NCBI RefSeq assembly: GCF_047345485.1
Contig: NZ_JBLFEN010000001.1
Location: forward strand, 186,001-250,000
Direction of reading: 5' to 3'
DNA length: 64,000 bases
DNA from: Jejuia sp047345485
GTDB lineage: Bacteria; Bacteroidota; Bacteroidia; Flavobacteriales; Flavobacteriaceae
Under the pieces are notes generated by a model. The model was given only the letters and a program-made list of their open reading frames with translations, did not search any database and had not been told where the DNA came from. The translations under genes and the position numbers were made by a program. Below are positions 55,140 through 62,248 of this stretch, in pieces. The stretch's first letter is position 1, and every line of letters starts with the position of its first letter.

Positions 55140-56651
55140 TTAAGCGACAACCTTTGCTTTCTCCTCTAAACTTGCAAGATGCTTTACCATATTGCTTTTA
55201 CACCAATCCTCACGAGCTAATTTAGGTTCGTGTCCAATCGCTTTAGATAATTCCTCTTTCATTATAGCTTCGACTACATCCACATATTCTTCTGTTGTTG
55301 AAATACTATCGTGGATTGTAAATATTGGTGCATCTGGATACTCTTCAGATATACGCTTTGCTATAACATTTATCATTAAGTAACTCTCAATACTCTGTAA
55401 TAATCTTGGAAGTAAAGTTTTGTCTTTGCTTTTAAGCTGTCTAAACACCTCATACACGTATGGGAACATCTCCTTAAACATTTTCTTTGGTTTTGCATCT
55501 TCTTGACCTAAGAATCTATTATCTGTAAATAGCACTTGAAATACTGCTGTTTTAACCTCTTTACGGTTAGCAAATGTTTCACCCAATTCCACACCAAAAC
55601 GGTGTTCTAAAAACTCATAAAGCGTACCACTCACCACAAGATTTATATACTGACTAAACTCACTACTCATAAGTGCTTTATCAATATCTCCTAACATAAT
55701 GTAAGAATCAGTATCGTGGATTTTAATATATGATATATTCAATCTATCATCAATCCTACCATCAACCTTATAAATATTCTCATTTATATTATTAAAAGAA
55801 GAAAATAGCGACTTTTTGGGCTTATCGAAGGTGATTGATAACTCTTTCGGTGCATTTGGCTCATTTTTTTGCTCAATCCAAAACGAGCGACTCAACAATA
55901 TGGTACTTAAATATGGTTGACTATTTTTAATATCAATCGAAATTAATTTTTGGCCATCATACGTTACTGCATTTCTGATAACGCTTCGCATATTGGTAAG
56001 GTTAGAATGAAAACGATATACATTATCATCGTGCAACAAATAGTATTCTTCACGACTAATTTTTTCTACGCTAATTTTTGCGTGGTTTAATTGTGATATA
56101 GGTTCTTTGAATTTTTTACGACTTCGGTCATAATCCTTTAACTGTTCGTTATTGTTTTTTAACTCAAATTCTTGTGCTAAAAATTCATTGACGTAATCAA
56201 TATCAATTTCTAACTTGTCATTAAACCACTTTGTTAAATAGTCAAGATGCTTAACAGATGCTTCTCTATTGTTTCGTTCTACTTTTAGTTTTCTGTAAAA
56301 CGTAAAATCTGTTACTGCTGTGGAAGTAATTGCTGTATTGTATTCATCTACTAATCGATACCCTTTGGATTTAAAACCTGGTATATATTGCCCATCAGTC
56401 TCAATTATTTTTAAGTCATACAATAGATAATCTATGTACTCCTTATAATTGGATATTTTATCTTGTAAGATTTTAGAGTTTAATGGAACAAAGCCATCAA
56501 ACATTAAGTCTTTGTTATAAAGAGGTAGCGCATTTATTAAGTGAATAATATAAAGTAGCTTATCTCTTTTGCATCCGTATTTTTTAAAATTCGGTGGATT
56601 ATCATACATCAATTGGTCGACATCCAAATTCTCTGGTATGTATAATCTCAT
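55140..56651 (-). CDS. Family A DNA polymerase-like palm protein of the integration module
   Basis: 503 aa. The C-terminal 290 residues carry the order of PolA motifs. RFHSNLTNMRSVIR (213-226) resembles the primer-template loop T-x-RLSS-x-x-PNLQNIP-x-R. SIDIKNSQPYL (238-248) resembles motif A DYSQIELR with catalytic Asp240. Arg363-x3-Lys367-x3-Phe371-x3-Phe375 matches the O-helix spacing R754/K758/F762/Y766. TIHDSI (445-450) resembles motif C VHDEI with Asp448. There is no exonuclease domain. Its start overlaps the HTH gene's stop by one base. It may replicate or repair the excised element. Assignment is by motif only. Confidence 0.65.
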   Translation of the reverse strand: MRLYIPENLDVDQLMYDNPPNFKKYGCKRDKLLYIIHLINALPLYNKDLMFDGFVPLNSKILQDKISNYKEYIDYLLYDLKIIETDGQYIPGFKSKGYRLVDEYNTAITSTAVTDFTFYRKLKVERNNREASVKHLDYLTKWFNDKLEIDIDYVNEFLAQEFELKNNNEQLKDYDRSRKKFKEPISQLNHAKISVEKISREEYYLLHDDNVYRFHSNLTNMRSVIRNAVTYDGQKLISIDIKNSQPYLSTILLSRSFWIEQKNEPNAPKELSITFDKPKKSLFSSFNNINENIYKVDGRIDDRLNISYIKIHDTDSYIMLGDIDKALMSSEFSQYINLVVSGTLYEFLEHRFGVELGETFANRKEVKTAVFQVLFTDNRFLGQEDAKPKKMFKEMFPYVYEVFRQLKSKDKTLLPRLLQSIESYLMINVIAKRISEEYPDAPIFTIHDSISTTEEYVDVVEAIMKEELSKAIGHEPKLAREDWCKSNMVKHLASLEEKAKVVA

Positions 56652-56914
56652 TATGCACTTTTGTTTTGGATTAAAATTCCGATTACATCATCATACTCAT
56701 AGTACATCGTTTTACCCATTTTGGTGTAAGGTAATGTTCCGTTGATTCGTAAGTTCTGCAACGTGCCTGCTGAAATATTTAATAGCTCACGTACGTCTGC
56801 TGATTTTAACCACTTTTTTTGCTCGTTTTGGCTTCCTAAAATTGTCTTTAGTTCTGTAATGATTTCTTGTTTTAGAGTCTTTAAATCATCCTTTGTAATT
56901 ACTTCAAATGTCAT
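56651..56914 (-). CDS. Excisionase-like helix-turn-helix protein (HTH_17)
   Basis: 87 aa. A helical N-terminal half (DDLKTLKQEIITELKTILGSQ) precedes a MerR/excisionase-type winged HTH: WLKSADVRELLNISAGTLQNLRINGTLPYTKMGKTMYYEYDDVIGIL. This is the usual small DNA-binding partner beside Bacteroidota integrases. It may act as recombination directionality factor or regulator. It is translationally coupled (TAATG) to the polymerase-like gene. Confidence 0.88.
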   Translation of the reverse strand: MTFEVITKDDLKTLKQEIITELKTILGSQNEQKKWLKSADVRELLNISAGTLQNLRINGTLPYTKMGKTMYYEYDDVIGILIQNKSA

Positions 56915-56934
56915 TCTATATAAAAAATATTAAT

Positions 56935-57065
56935 AGGTATTAACTACCTGATTTCTAACATACAATATACGCCAAAATCACCTTTTTTAAATGAAAAGTT
57001 ATTGACAGTTATTAACGAAATAGGTGAACTTTTTAACAAGAAACTACCTGTATTACAGGTAGTTT
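56935..57065. promoter_or_regulatory. Inverted repeats upstream of the excisionase gene
   Basis: Two related palindromes share ACTACCT: an AGGTA...TACCT pair at 56935-56949, close before the HTH gene start, and a perfect 10-bp inverted repeat, AAACTACCTG with CAGGTAGTTT around TATTA, at 57041-57065. The second could also be a weak transcript end for the integrase. A shared core suggests binding sites of the HTH protein. Confidence 0.55.
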
Positions 57066-57097
57066 CACGTATAAATCTCTATTTTTAGATTAAATTG

Positions 57098-58348
57098 TTA
57101 TTGGGCTATCTTATTGGTGTTTGGTCGAGTATTTTTATCAGCAAACTTTTGTTTCAAAATTGCCATATCATCACTAACTTTTCTATCCAATATTTTGGCA
57201 TAATGTTGTGTCGTTTTTAGTGATTTATGACCTAACATTTTGCTTACAGATTCCATTGGCACACCATTAGACAATGTTACAGTAGTTGCAAACGTATGAC
57301 GAGCTAAATGGATGGTTAAGTTTTTATTGATACCACACAAGTCTACTATCTCTTTTAAATAGGCATTAGACTTTTGATTGCTTAATACAGGAAGCAAAAC
57401 GCCCTTTGTTACTGCTTCTGGATGGTTCTCGTATTTTTTTATAATCTCTAATGCGGTTGGAAGTAGTGGAATGTTACTGCGTGTATCGGTTTTAGTACGC
57501 TTTGTCTTTATCCACTTATCGCCATCAATACCAAATACCAAATTGTCTTTTGAGAGCTTCTTAACGTCGCTATATGCTAAACCTGTAAAGCAACAGAATA
57601 TAAAAATGTCTCTTACTTGCTCTAATCTATTGGTGTGTAATTCTTTTTCGAGCATTGTTTGTATTTCTTCTTCTGAAAGATATTGGCGTTCAACTTCTTT
57701 TAAACGCACTTTATAATTTAAAAATGGGTCTTTTTTAATCCAATCGTTTGCTATTGCAATACGTACTATCTTTTTAAAATTCTTGATATACTTAATTGTA
57801 CTATTATGTCCGCAATTTCTAACGGTTTTTAAATAGAACTCAAAATCTGTAATATACTTGTGGTCTATTCTGTTTACAGGTATATCACTTACATTGTATT
57901 GATGTTGCATAAACTCTTGTAGATGTTTACATACGGTTTTATAACGCTCTAAAGTTCCTGCCGAAAACTCTCTACCAACTAATTTTTCAACTTGCTTGTT
58001 GTGATTTTTAAAGATGGTTATAAGTGTTCTTTGTTTTTCCTCAACGCCTAAAAACTTATTTTTAAGGGTTTCAGTTGTAACCTCTTTGTTATCTTGAATT
58101 AAGTCTCTTTGGCTTTGATATACTTTTGTAGTAAGTGAATCTAAATAGGCATTTAGTTCTCGTATATCTTCTGTTCTTCCAATAGCTTTATTGGCTTCAA
58201 CGCTCCATTTCTCAATCTCAATGGTACGTTTTGTACTAATCTCTGTACGCTTACCATCAATGGTAATACGTAGGTAAATAGGGCATTTGCCCTGTGCATC
58301 TACTTTACTCTTTTTTAAGTAGAATAATAATCCAAATGTTTTGTTCAT
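57098..58348 (-). CDS. Tyrosine recombinase (site-specific integrase)
   Basis: 416 aa. N-terminal Arm-DNA-binding and SAM-like domains (LLFYLKKSKVDAQGKCPIYLRITIDGKRTEIST; EFMQHQYNVSDIPVNRI) precede the catalytic domain. Catalytic residues: HLARHTFAT (His-x-x-Arg), LGHKSLKTTQHYAKIL (His and nucleophile Tyr). The box usually written TGLRxxD reads TGLAYSDV, a substitution common in Bacteroidota integrases of the CTnDOT-like group. It lies about 240 bp from the right repeat and reads into the element. It most likely integrates at the tRNA-Ser 3' end. Confidence 0.95.
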   Translation of the reverse strand: MNKTFGLLFYLKKSKVDAQGKCPIYLRITIDGKRTEISTKRTIEIEKWSVEANKAIGRTEDIRELNAYLDSLTTKVYQSQRDLIQDNKEVTTETLKNKFLGVEEKQRTLITIFKNHNKQVEKLVGREFSAGTLERYKTVCKHLQEFMQHQYNVSDIPVNRIDHKYITDFEFYLKTVRNCGHNSTIKYIKNFKKIVRIAIANDWIKKDPFLNYKVRLKEVERQYLSEEEIQTMLEKELHTNRLEQVRDIFIFCCFTGLAYSDVKKLSKDNLVFGIDGDKWIKTKRTKTDTRSNIPLLPTALEIIKKYENHPEAVTKGVLLPVLSNQKSNAYLKEIVDLCGINKNLTIHLARHTFATTVTLSNGVPMESVSKMLGHKSLKTTQHYAKILDRKVSDDMAILKQKFADKNTRPNTNKIAQ

Positions 58349-58351
58349 TCT

Positions 58352-58484
58352 GGTGACCTTTAATTATACATTAATTTACAAAATATCGAGGTCTTTTAAT
58401 TGATTTATATTACTGATTTATAAACAGTTATAAACAATTAGGTGACCTAATTAAGGTTTAAAAAAGGTCACCTAATAGGTCACC
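58352..58484. repeat. Cluster of GGTGACC/GGTCACC sites at right end (probable integrase arm sites)
   Basis: GGTGACC occurs at 58352-58358, four bases before the integrase start codon, and at 58441-58447. The 19-bp double site GGTCACCTAATAGGTCACC at 58466-58484 is identical to 42604-42622. The inverted and direct copies between the integrase and the right core fit arm-type binding and autoregulation. Confidence 0.7.
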
Positions 58485-58585
58485 AACAGAATGGTTTTTA
58501 ATACATATTTTGATGTTTTGGGTAAAATAAAAAGTCCCATAAACATTGAGTTTACAGGACTTTCGTCGATTTTGAATAAATCTTG

Positions 58586-58758
58586 GCGGAGAAAGAGGGA
58601 TTACATATCCCAATAAGGGAATCCTTGACAAGCATAGAAGCCAAATTTCTTTCAGAAATATTTAATTTTTATTTCCACAAACATGAAGTGAACTACAGTT
58701 TGTTCCAATAAAAAAACCAAGTGCTATTGCACTTGGCTTCTTTTTGCGGAGAAAGAGG
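58586..58758. repeat. Right 173-bp direct repeat (attR region, overlaps tRNA-Ser 3' end)
   Basis: Near-identical to 42370-42543. The inner core copy is 58586-58598; the outer core copy 58746-58758 is the tRNA-Ser 3' end. It contains the terminator that the tRNA now uses. Confidence 0.92.
58710..58736 (-). terminator. Terminator of tRNA-Ser
   Basis: A perfect 8-bp stem CCAAGTGC/GCACTTGG (58717-58724, 58729-58736) with a TATT loop. On the minus strand it is followed by a run of seven T, about 10 bp past the tRNA 3' end. A duplicate lies in the left repeat at 42502-42521. Confidence 0.88.
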
Positions 58759-58831
58759 GATTCGAACCCCCGGAGGTGTGACCCTCAACAGTTTTCAAGA
58801 CTGCCGCATTCGACCACTCTGCCATTTCTCC
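58747..58831 (-). tRNA. tRNA-Ser (anticodon TGA)
   Basis: On the minus strand GGAGAAA (58831-58825) pairs with TTTCTCC (58754-58748) as acceptor stem, with G as discriminator base. The anticodon loop reads CTTGAAAA inside a GCAGT/ACTG-type stem, giving anticodon TGA. A long variable arm (GAGGGTCACACCTC) and the T-loop GGTTCGAATCC confirm a type II serine tRNA. 85 nt, CCA not encoded. Its 3' end is the attachment site of the integrated element and remains intact. Confidence 0.97.
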
Positions 58832-58869
58832 TTGAGTGCCACATCAAGCTATTTGCTTGAATGCGGGTG

Positions 58870-58901
58870 CAAATATAGAACCCTTTTTTATTTCTTTCAA
58901 A
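58870..58901 (-). promoter_or_regulatory. Promoter of tRNA-Ser
   Basis: On the minus strand, TTTG (58901-58898), a 20-bp spacer and TATATTTG (58877-58870) match the Bacteroidota -33/-7 consensus. Transcription would start near 58864, about 33 nt before the mature 5' end. Confidence 0.75.
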
Positions 58902-58990
58902 TAAAACGTCATTTTTTTCATTTAAATAATGTCTTGGTCTCCATCTCAGTATTTTATCTCTCATAATACCAAAAAAACCACTACAAACCG

Positions 58991-58998
58991 TATTTTTG
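58991..58998 (+). promoter_or_regulatory. -7 box of the nitroreductase gene
   Basis: TATTTTTG fits TAnnTTTG and lies 17 bp before the start codon at 59016, giving a leader of roughly 12 nt. No clear -33 TTTG at the usual distance. Confidence 0.5.
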
Positions 58999-59015
58999 CA
59001 TAAAACAAATGGTAA

Positions 59016-59648
59016 ATGTCAAATACAATTAAGCAGTTACAATGGCGGTATGCTACCAAAAAGTTTGATGGTAGTAAAACGCTTCCAGATCACAAACTTA
59101 CTATACTTAAACACGCATTTAATTTAACAGCAACCTCTTATGGCCTGCAAACCATTAAGTTGCTCGTTATTAAAGATATAGCGTTAAGAACCAAGCTGGT
59201 AGACCATTCATACAAACAAAAACAAGTATTAGACGCCTCGCATTTACTGGTAATTTGCATACAAGATAATATACTAAATGCAGATGTAAACGAGTATTAT
59301 GATTCTATTAAAACTATACGAGAAACCCCAGATACAGTATTAAAACCGTATCGTGATGGGTTGCTAAGTATGATGGCTAAAATGTCGGTTGCCGAACGTC
59401 AACAATGGTCTACAAACCAAGCATACATCGCATTAGGTAATTTAATGACGGTATGTGCCGTAGAAGGTATAGACGCCTGCCCTATGGAAGGTTTTGTCCC
59501 TTCAAAATACGACGAAGTATTAGAGCTAGCACCAAAAGGTTTAAAATCAGTACTTTTATTACCAGTAGGTTATAGAGCAGAAGACGATATGTTTTCAGAA
59601 TTAAAAAAAGTGCGTCAACCTTTAGAAGAAATAGTAATAGAACTGTAA
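59016..59648 (+). CDS. NAD(P)H-dependent nitroreductase-family oxidoreductase
   Basis: 210 aa, typical for NfsB/YdgI-like FMN enzymes. The FMN phosphate site is seen in RYATKKFDGSKTLP. The middle helices (WSTNQAYIALGNLMTVCAVEGIDACPMEGF) and the C-terminal LLLPVGYRAEDD are characteristic. It reduces nitro compounds or quinones with NAD(P)H; the natural substrate is unknown. First gene outside the right end of the element. Confidence 0.9.
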   Translation: MSNTIKQLQWRYATKKFDGSKTLPDHKLTILKHAFNLTATSYGLQTIKLLVIKDIALRTKLVDHSYKQKQVLDASHLLVICIQDNILNADVNEYYDSIKTIRETPDTVLKPYRDGLLSMMAKMSVAERQQWSTNQAYIALGNLMTVCAVEGIDACPMEGFVPSKYDEVLELAPKGLKSVLLLPVGYRAEDDMFSELKKVRQPLEEIVIEL

Positions 59649-59654
59649 ATCATT

Positions 59655-59775
59655 TGGGCGCCTGCCTACCTGTGGAATCGCAGGCAGGTTACCCACAAGG
59701 GGTCGCGCTTTCGGCAGTCGCTCTCTCCTGCGTCGAGGAGCTTCAACAAATGCCTCAATCCCTAACGCGGTTAGG
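59655..59775. repeat. GC-rich intergenic repeat (REP-like)
   Basis: The stretch is strikingly GC-rich against its AT-rich surroundings. It holds an inverted repeat GCCTGCC...GGCAGGC-type at about 59660-59689, then CCCACAAGGGGTCGCGCTTTCGG and a GGAG/CTCC-type pair. From memory, similar CCCACAAGGGGTCGCGC elements are frequent between flavobacterial genes. No coding potential is seen. Confidence 0.6.
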
Positions 59776-59793
59776 ATAAATTAAACTAAAGTT

Positions 59794-60987
59794 ATGCCAG
59801 GATTTGAATTATTCGGAGATTTAGAAAGAGAAGAAGTAAATGACGTGTTAGACAATGGCGTGCTTATGCGCTACGGTTTTGATGGTATGCGCAAAGGCCA
59901 TTGGAAAGCTAAAGCACTTGAAACTGAACTTAAAAACACCTTTCAATCTAAACATGTACAACTCGTATCAAGCGGTACTGCCGCAGTATCTGTAGCCTTA
60001 GCTGCAGCAGGCGTAGGAGCGGGAGACGAGGTTATTATGCCAACATTTACTTTTGTAGCCAGTTTTGAGGCTATTATGATGCTTGGTGCTATACCCGTTT
60101 TGGTAGATATAGATGATACATTATGTTTAGACCCGCAAGCTGTAGAAAAAGCTATTACACCAAAAACAAAAGCCATAATGGTAGTGCAAATGTGTGGCAG
60201 TATGGGCGATATGGATGCTTTACGTAAAGTAGCAAATGCACATAAGGTATTATTGGTAGAAGATGCATGTCAAGCTATTGGAGGCACCTACAAAGGAAAA
60301 CCCTTAGGCAGTATTGGCGATTTAGGTTGTTTTTCTTTCGATTTTGTAAAAACGATAACTTGTGGAGAGGGTGGTGCTGTTGTTACAAACAACCACACTT
60401 ATTATACAAACGCCGACCATTTCAGCGATCATGGTCACGATCATGTTGGTAATGATAGGGGTGCAGAAACACATCCGTTTTTAGGCTATAATTTTCGTAT
60501 TTCAGAGTTGCATGCCGCAGTTGGTTTAGCACAAGTAAAGCGTTTACCTGAATTTTTACAAATTCAAAATAAAAATTTCAATATTATTAGAGATGCTTTA
60601 TCTCAAATTCCAGAAGTCACCTTTAGAAGAGTTCCAAAGGGCGGTGAGGAAAGTTGTGCCTTTTTAAATTTCTCATTACCAAATTTAGAAATAGCCACTA
60701 GAGTATCAAAAGCATTTAAAGAAAACGGTGTAGATGTCTGTTGGAATTATTATAATAATAATTGGCATTATATTAGAAAATGGCATCATCTTAAAGATGT
60801 AAAATCCTTGTATCCTATTTCTGAAGAGGTTAAAAAAGAATTGTCTACACTTCATGAGAGAGACTTTTCAAAATCCGATTATCATATTGGTAGAAATATT
60901 TCCTGTTTAATAAAACTGTCTTGGACAGAAGATGATGTAAAGGAGCGAGCATTTAAAATGGTAAAAATTATTAAGGAAAATCTATAG
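59794..60987 (+). CDS. DegT/DnrJ/EryC1/StrS-family PLP aminotransferase
   Basis: 397 aa. The family signatures are present: VSSGTAAVSVALAAAGVGAGDEVIMPTFTFVAS, VEDACQAIGGTYKGKPLGSIGDLGCFSFD and the PLP lysine in FDFVKTITCGEGGAVVTNN. These enzymes transaminate keto-sugars for cell-surface or secondary-metabolite sugars; some are dehydratases. No sugar biosynthesis genes surround it, so the substrate is unknown. Confidence 0.92.
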   Translation: MPGFELFGDLEREEVNDVLDNGVLMRYGFDGMRKGHWKAKALETELKNTFQSKHVQLVSSGTAAVSVALAAAGVGAGDEVIMPTFTFVASFEAIMMLGAIPVLVDIDDTLCLDPQAVEKAITPKTKAIMVVQMCGSMGDMDALRKVANAHKVLLVEDACQAIGGTYKGKPLGSIGDLGCFSFDFVKTITCGEGGAVVTNNHTYYTNADHFSDHGHDHVGNDRGAETHPFLGYNFRISELHAAVGLAQVKRLPEFLQIQNKNFNIIRDALSQIPEVTFRRVPKGGEESCAFLNFSLPNLEIATRVSKAFKENGVDVCWNYYNNNWHYIRKWHHLKDVKSLYPISEEVKKELSTLHERDFSKSDYHIGRNISCLIKLSWTEDDVKERAFKMVKIIKENL

Positions 60988-61069
60988 TTTTATTACTTTG
61001 TCATTTTTGTACATAATGTTTAAAATTATGTAGCCTTTATTCAGGACGGGGTCACATTATTTATTAGCG

Positions 61070-61198
61070 GTTTTGTGTATCTTAAGTTAGTTTTAGCAAC
61101 TAATTTAGAAAACAAAAGCGAACGCGATAAAATCCCAAGGAATTTTCCAAATAAGCAACGACCAAAGCAATTAATTATACACGTCTTAAGTTAGCATT
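61070..61198. other. Structured intergenic segment beside the HigBA module
   Basis: CTTAAGTTAG occurs directly at 61081-61090 and 61185-61194, each next to one arm of an inverted pair GTGTAT (61075-61080) and ATACAC (61177-61182). A hairpin TTAGTT-TTAGC-AACTAA lies at 61087-61103. The layout recalls a recombination site of a gene cassette, but canonical attC boxes are not met. Confidence 0.4.
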
Positions 61199-61201
61199 TT
61201 A

Positions 61202-61558
61202 TTAATAATCTTGAACTAAAACTTCAGTCGGAATATGAAGTGTTGAATTCAATTTCCTTATCATTCCTAAAGTTAGTTTACGTTTTTTGCTTAAGATTTC
61301 ACTGACTCTACTTTTGAATCCGACGACTTCTGCCAAATCCTTTTGTTTCATTCCCATTTGTTCCATTCGGAATTTGATTGCCTCAATTGGGTCAGGCATT
61401 CCGATTGGGAATTTTTCGTTTTCATGTCTGTCAATCAAGATTGATAGGATTTCCAATTCATCTCCCTCGTCCGTTCCTTTTTTTGCATCAAAAATTTCCT
61501 CAAGTCTGTCGAGAGCTTTTTGATAGTCTTTTTCGTTTCTTATCGGTGATATTTTCAT
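61202..61558 (-). CDS. higA: HigA-type antitoxin (XRE HTH)
   Basis: 118 aa. An N-terminal helical part (YQKALDRLEEIFDAKKGTDEGDELEIL) typical for HigA/COG5499 proteins precedes an XRE HTH (MGMKQKDLAEVVGFKSRVSEILSKKRKLTLGMIRKLNSTL). It neutralises the toxin encoded 2 bp upstream and should repress the operon. Toxin-before-antitoxin order is the usual HigBA arrangement. Confidence 0.92.
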   Translation of the reverse strand: MKISPIRNEKDYQKALDRLEEIFDAKKGTDEGDELEILSILIDRHENEKFPIGMPDPIEAIKFRMEQMGMKQKDLAEVVGFKSRVSEILSKKRKLTLGMIRKLNSTLHIPTEVLVQDY

Positions 61559-61560
61559 AA

Positions 61561-61854
61561 TCAGATGTTATTTGCGTCTATTTTATCGTATTCTGCGTGA
61601 GTTCCAATGAATCTTATCCAGCATATTTGGTATTCAAAGTTGAATTTTACAATCAACCGATAATTGTTTCCCTTAATGTTATATACAATTCTATTATCAT
61701 TTAAAATACTTGCGCTTGGATAATCATTTTTTAATTCATTGATATTGTTCCATTCGGATTTTTCTGTTTCTCTGTACCACGACTTTAATTGTTCCTCACA
61801 ATCAGCGTGTTTTTGCCAAAAATCACGTAAAGTTCTTTTTGCTATTACTCGCAC
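61561..61854 (-). CDS. higB: HigB-type mRNA interferase toxin
   Basis: 97 aa, RelE-superfamily HigB form: RTLRDFWQKHADCEEQLKSWYRE, NNINELKNDYPSAS, YNIKGNNYRLIVKFNF and WIRFIGTHAEYDKID. Such toxins cleave mRNA at the ribosome. It is the first gene of the pair. A -7 box TATATTTG lies on the minus strand at 61879-61872, giving a very short leader. Confidence 0.93.
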   Translation of the reverse strand: MRVIAKRTLRDFWQKHADCEEQLKSWYRETEKSEWNNINELKNDYPSASILNDNRIVYNIKGNNYRLIVKFNFEYQICWIRFIGTHAEYDKIDANNI

Positions 61855-61887
61855 ATTATACTTGTTTGTCGCAAATATAATAAAAAG

Positions 61888-61902
61888 TTACCAAAATGGT
61901 AA
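61888..61902. promoter_or_regulatory. Palindromic operator of higBA
   Basis: TTACCA-AAA-TGGTAA is a perfect palindrome 9 bp upstream of the -7 box, between the expected -33 and -7 elements. It is a natural operator for the HigA HTH. Confidence 0.65.
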
Positions 61903-61920
61903 TATTTTATTTTTTTTCAG

Positions 61921-62103
61921 CTTGTTGCTAACTATGATAAAAACATAACTAATGTTGAATTTTTTAATGGTTTAGGCAAACGTATTTTAAAAGTAGAATC
62001 GCCAAAAAAGAGTATAAACGTATCAAAATTAAATAGAGGTATATATTTTGTGAAATTCACTAATAACTTTGGCTATATCATTAAAAAAGTTGTTATTGAA
62101 TAA
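61921..62103 (+). pseudogene. Remnant of a T9SS-secreted protein (C-terminal sorting domain only)
   Basis: The frame read from 61921 to the TAA at 62101 gives NVEFFNGLGKRILKV, INVSKLNRGIYFVKFT and IIKKVVIE. This is the end of a type A type IX sorting domain. There is no start codon, signal peptide or functional domain before it; the sequence upstream becomes T-rich and joins the higBA promoter. It looks like the tail of a gene whose body was lost or displaced. Confidence 0.75.
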
Positions 62104-62208
62104 ATAAGTTGTATCTTAGATAGGATACTAATATATTAAAAAAGAATATCGTATTGGTGGCATTTAATTAGTTGTAACACTACGTTAAAGACAACTACTA
62201 ATCAACCT

Positions 62209-62248
62209 AAAAAGGGAATTCTAAATTTATTTTTATGTTCCCTTTTTT
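62209..62248 (-). terminator. Terminator after the ribB/ribBA gene
   Basis: AAAAAGGGAA (62209-62218) pairs with TTCCCTTTTT (62238-62247) around a 19-nt AT-rich loop. It overlaps the stop codon of the minus-strand gene and ends in T on that strand. Confidence 0.65.

Noticed and set aside
57041..57065. Perfect inverted repeat considered as a strong terminator
   Set aside because: No T-tract follows on either strand; more likely a protein-binding site or weak transcript end.
42370..58758. The element considered as an integrative conjugative element or prophage
   Set aside because: No relaxase, type IV secretion, capsid, tail or lysis gene is seen; it is better described as a non-conjugative integrated island.
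58721..58966. An 81-aa plus-strand open frame across the tRNA-Ser region
   Set aside because: It is antisense to the tRNA gene and reads through its T-arm and terminator; the apparent protein is an artefact.
61070..61198. Repeat segment considered as a true integron attC site
   Set aside because: The GTTRRRY/RYYYAAC boxes are not met and no integron integrase is in the window; kept only as a structured segment.
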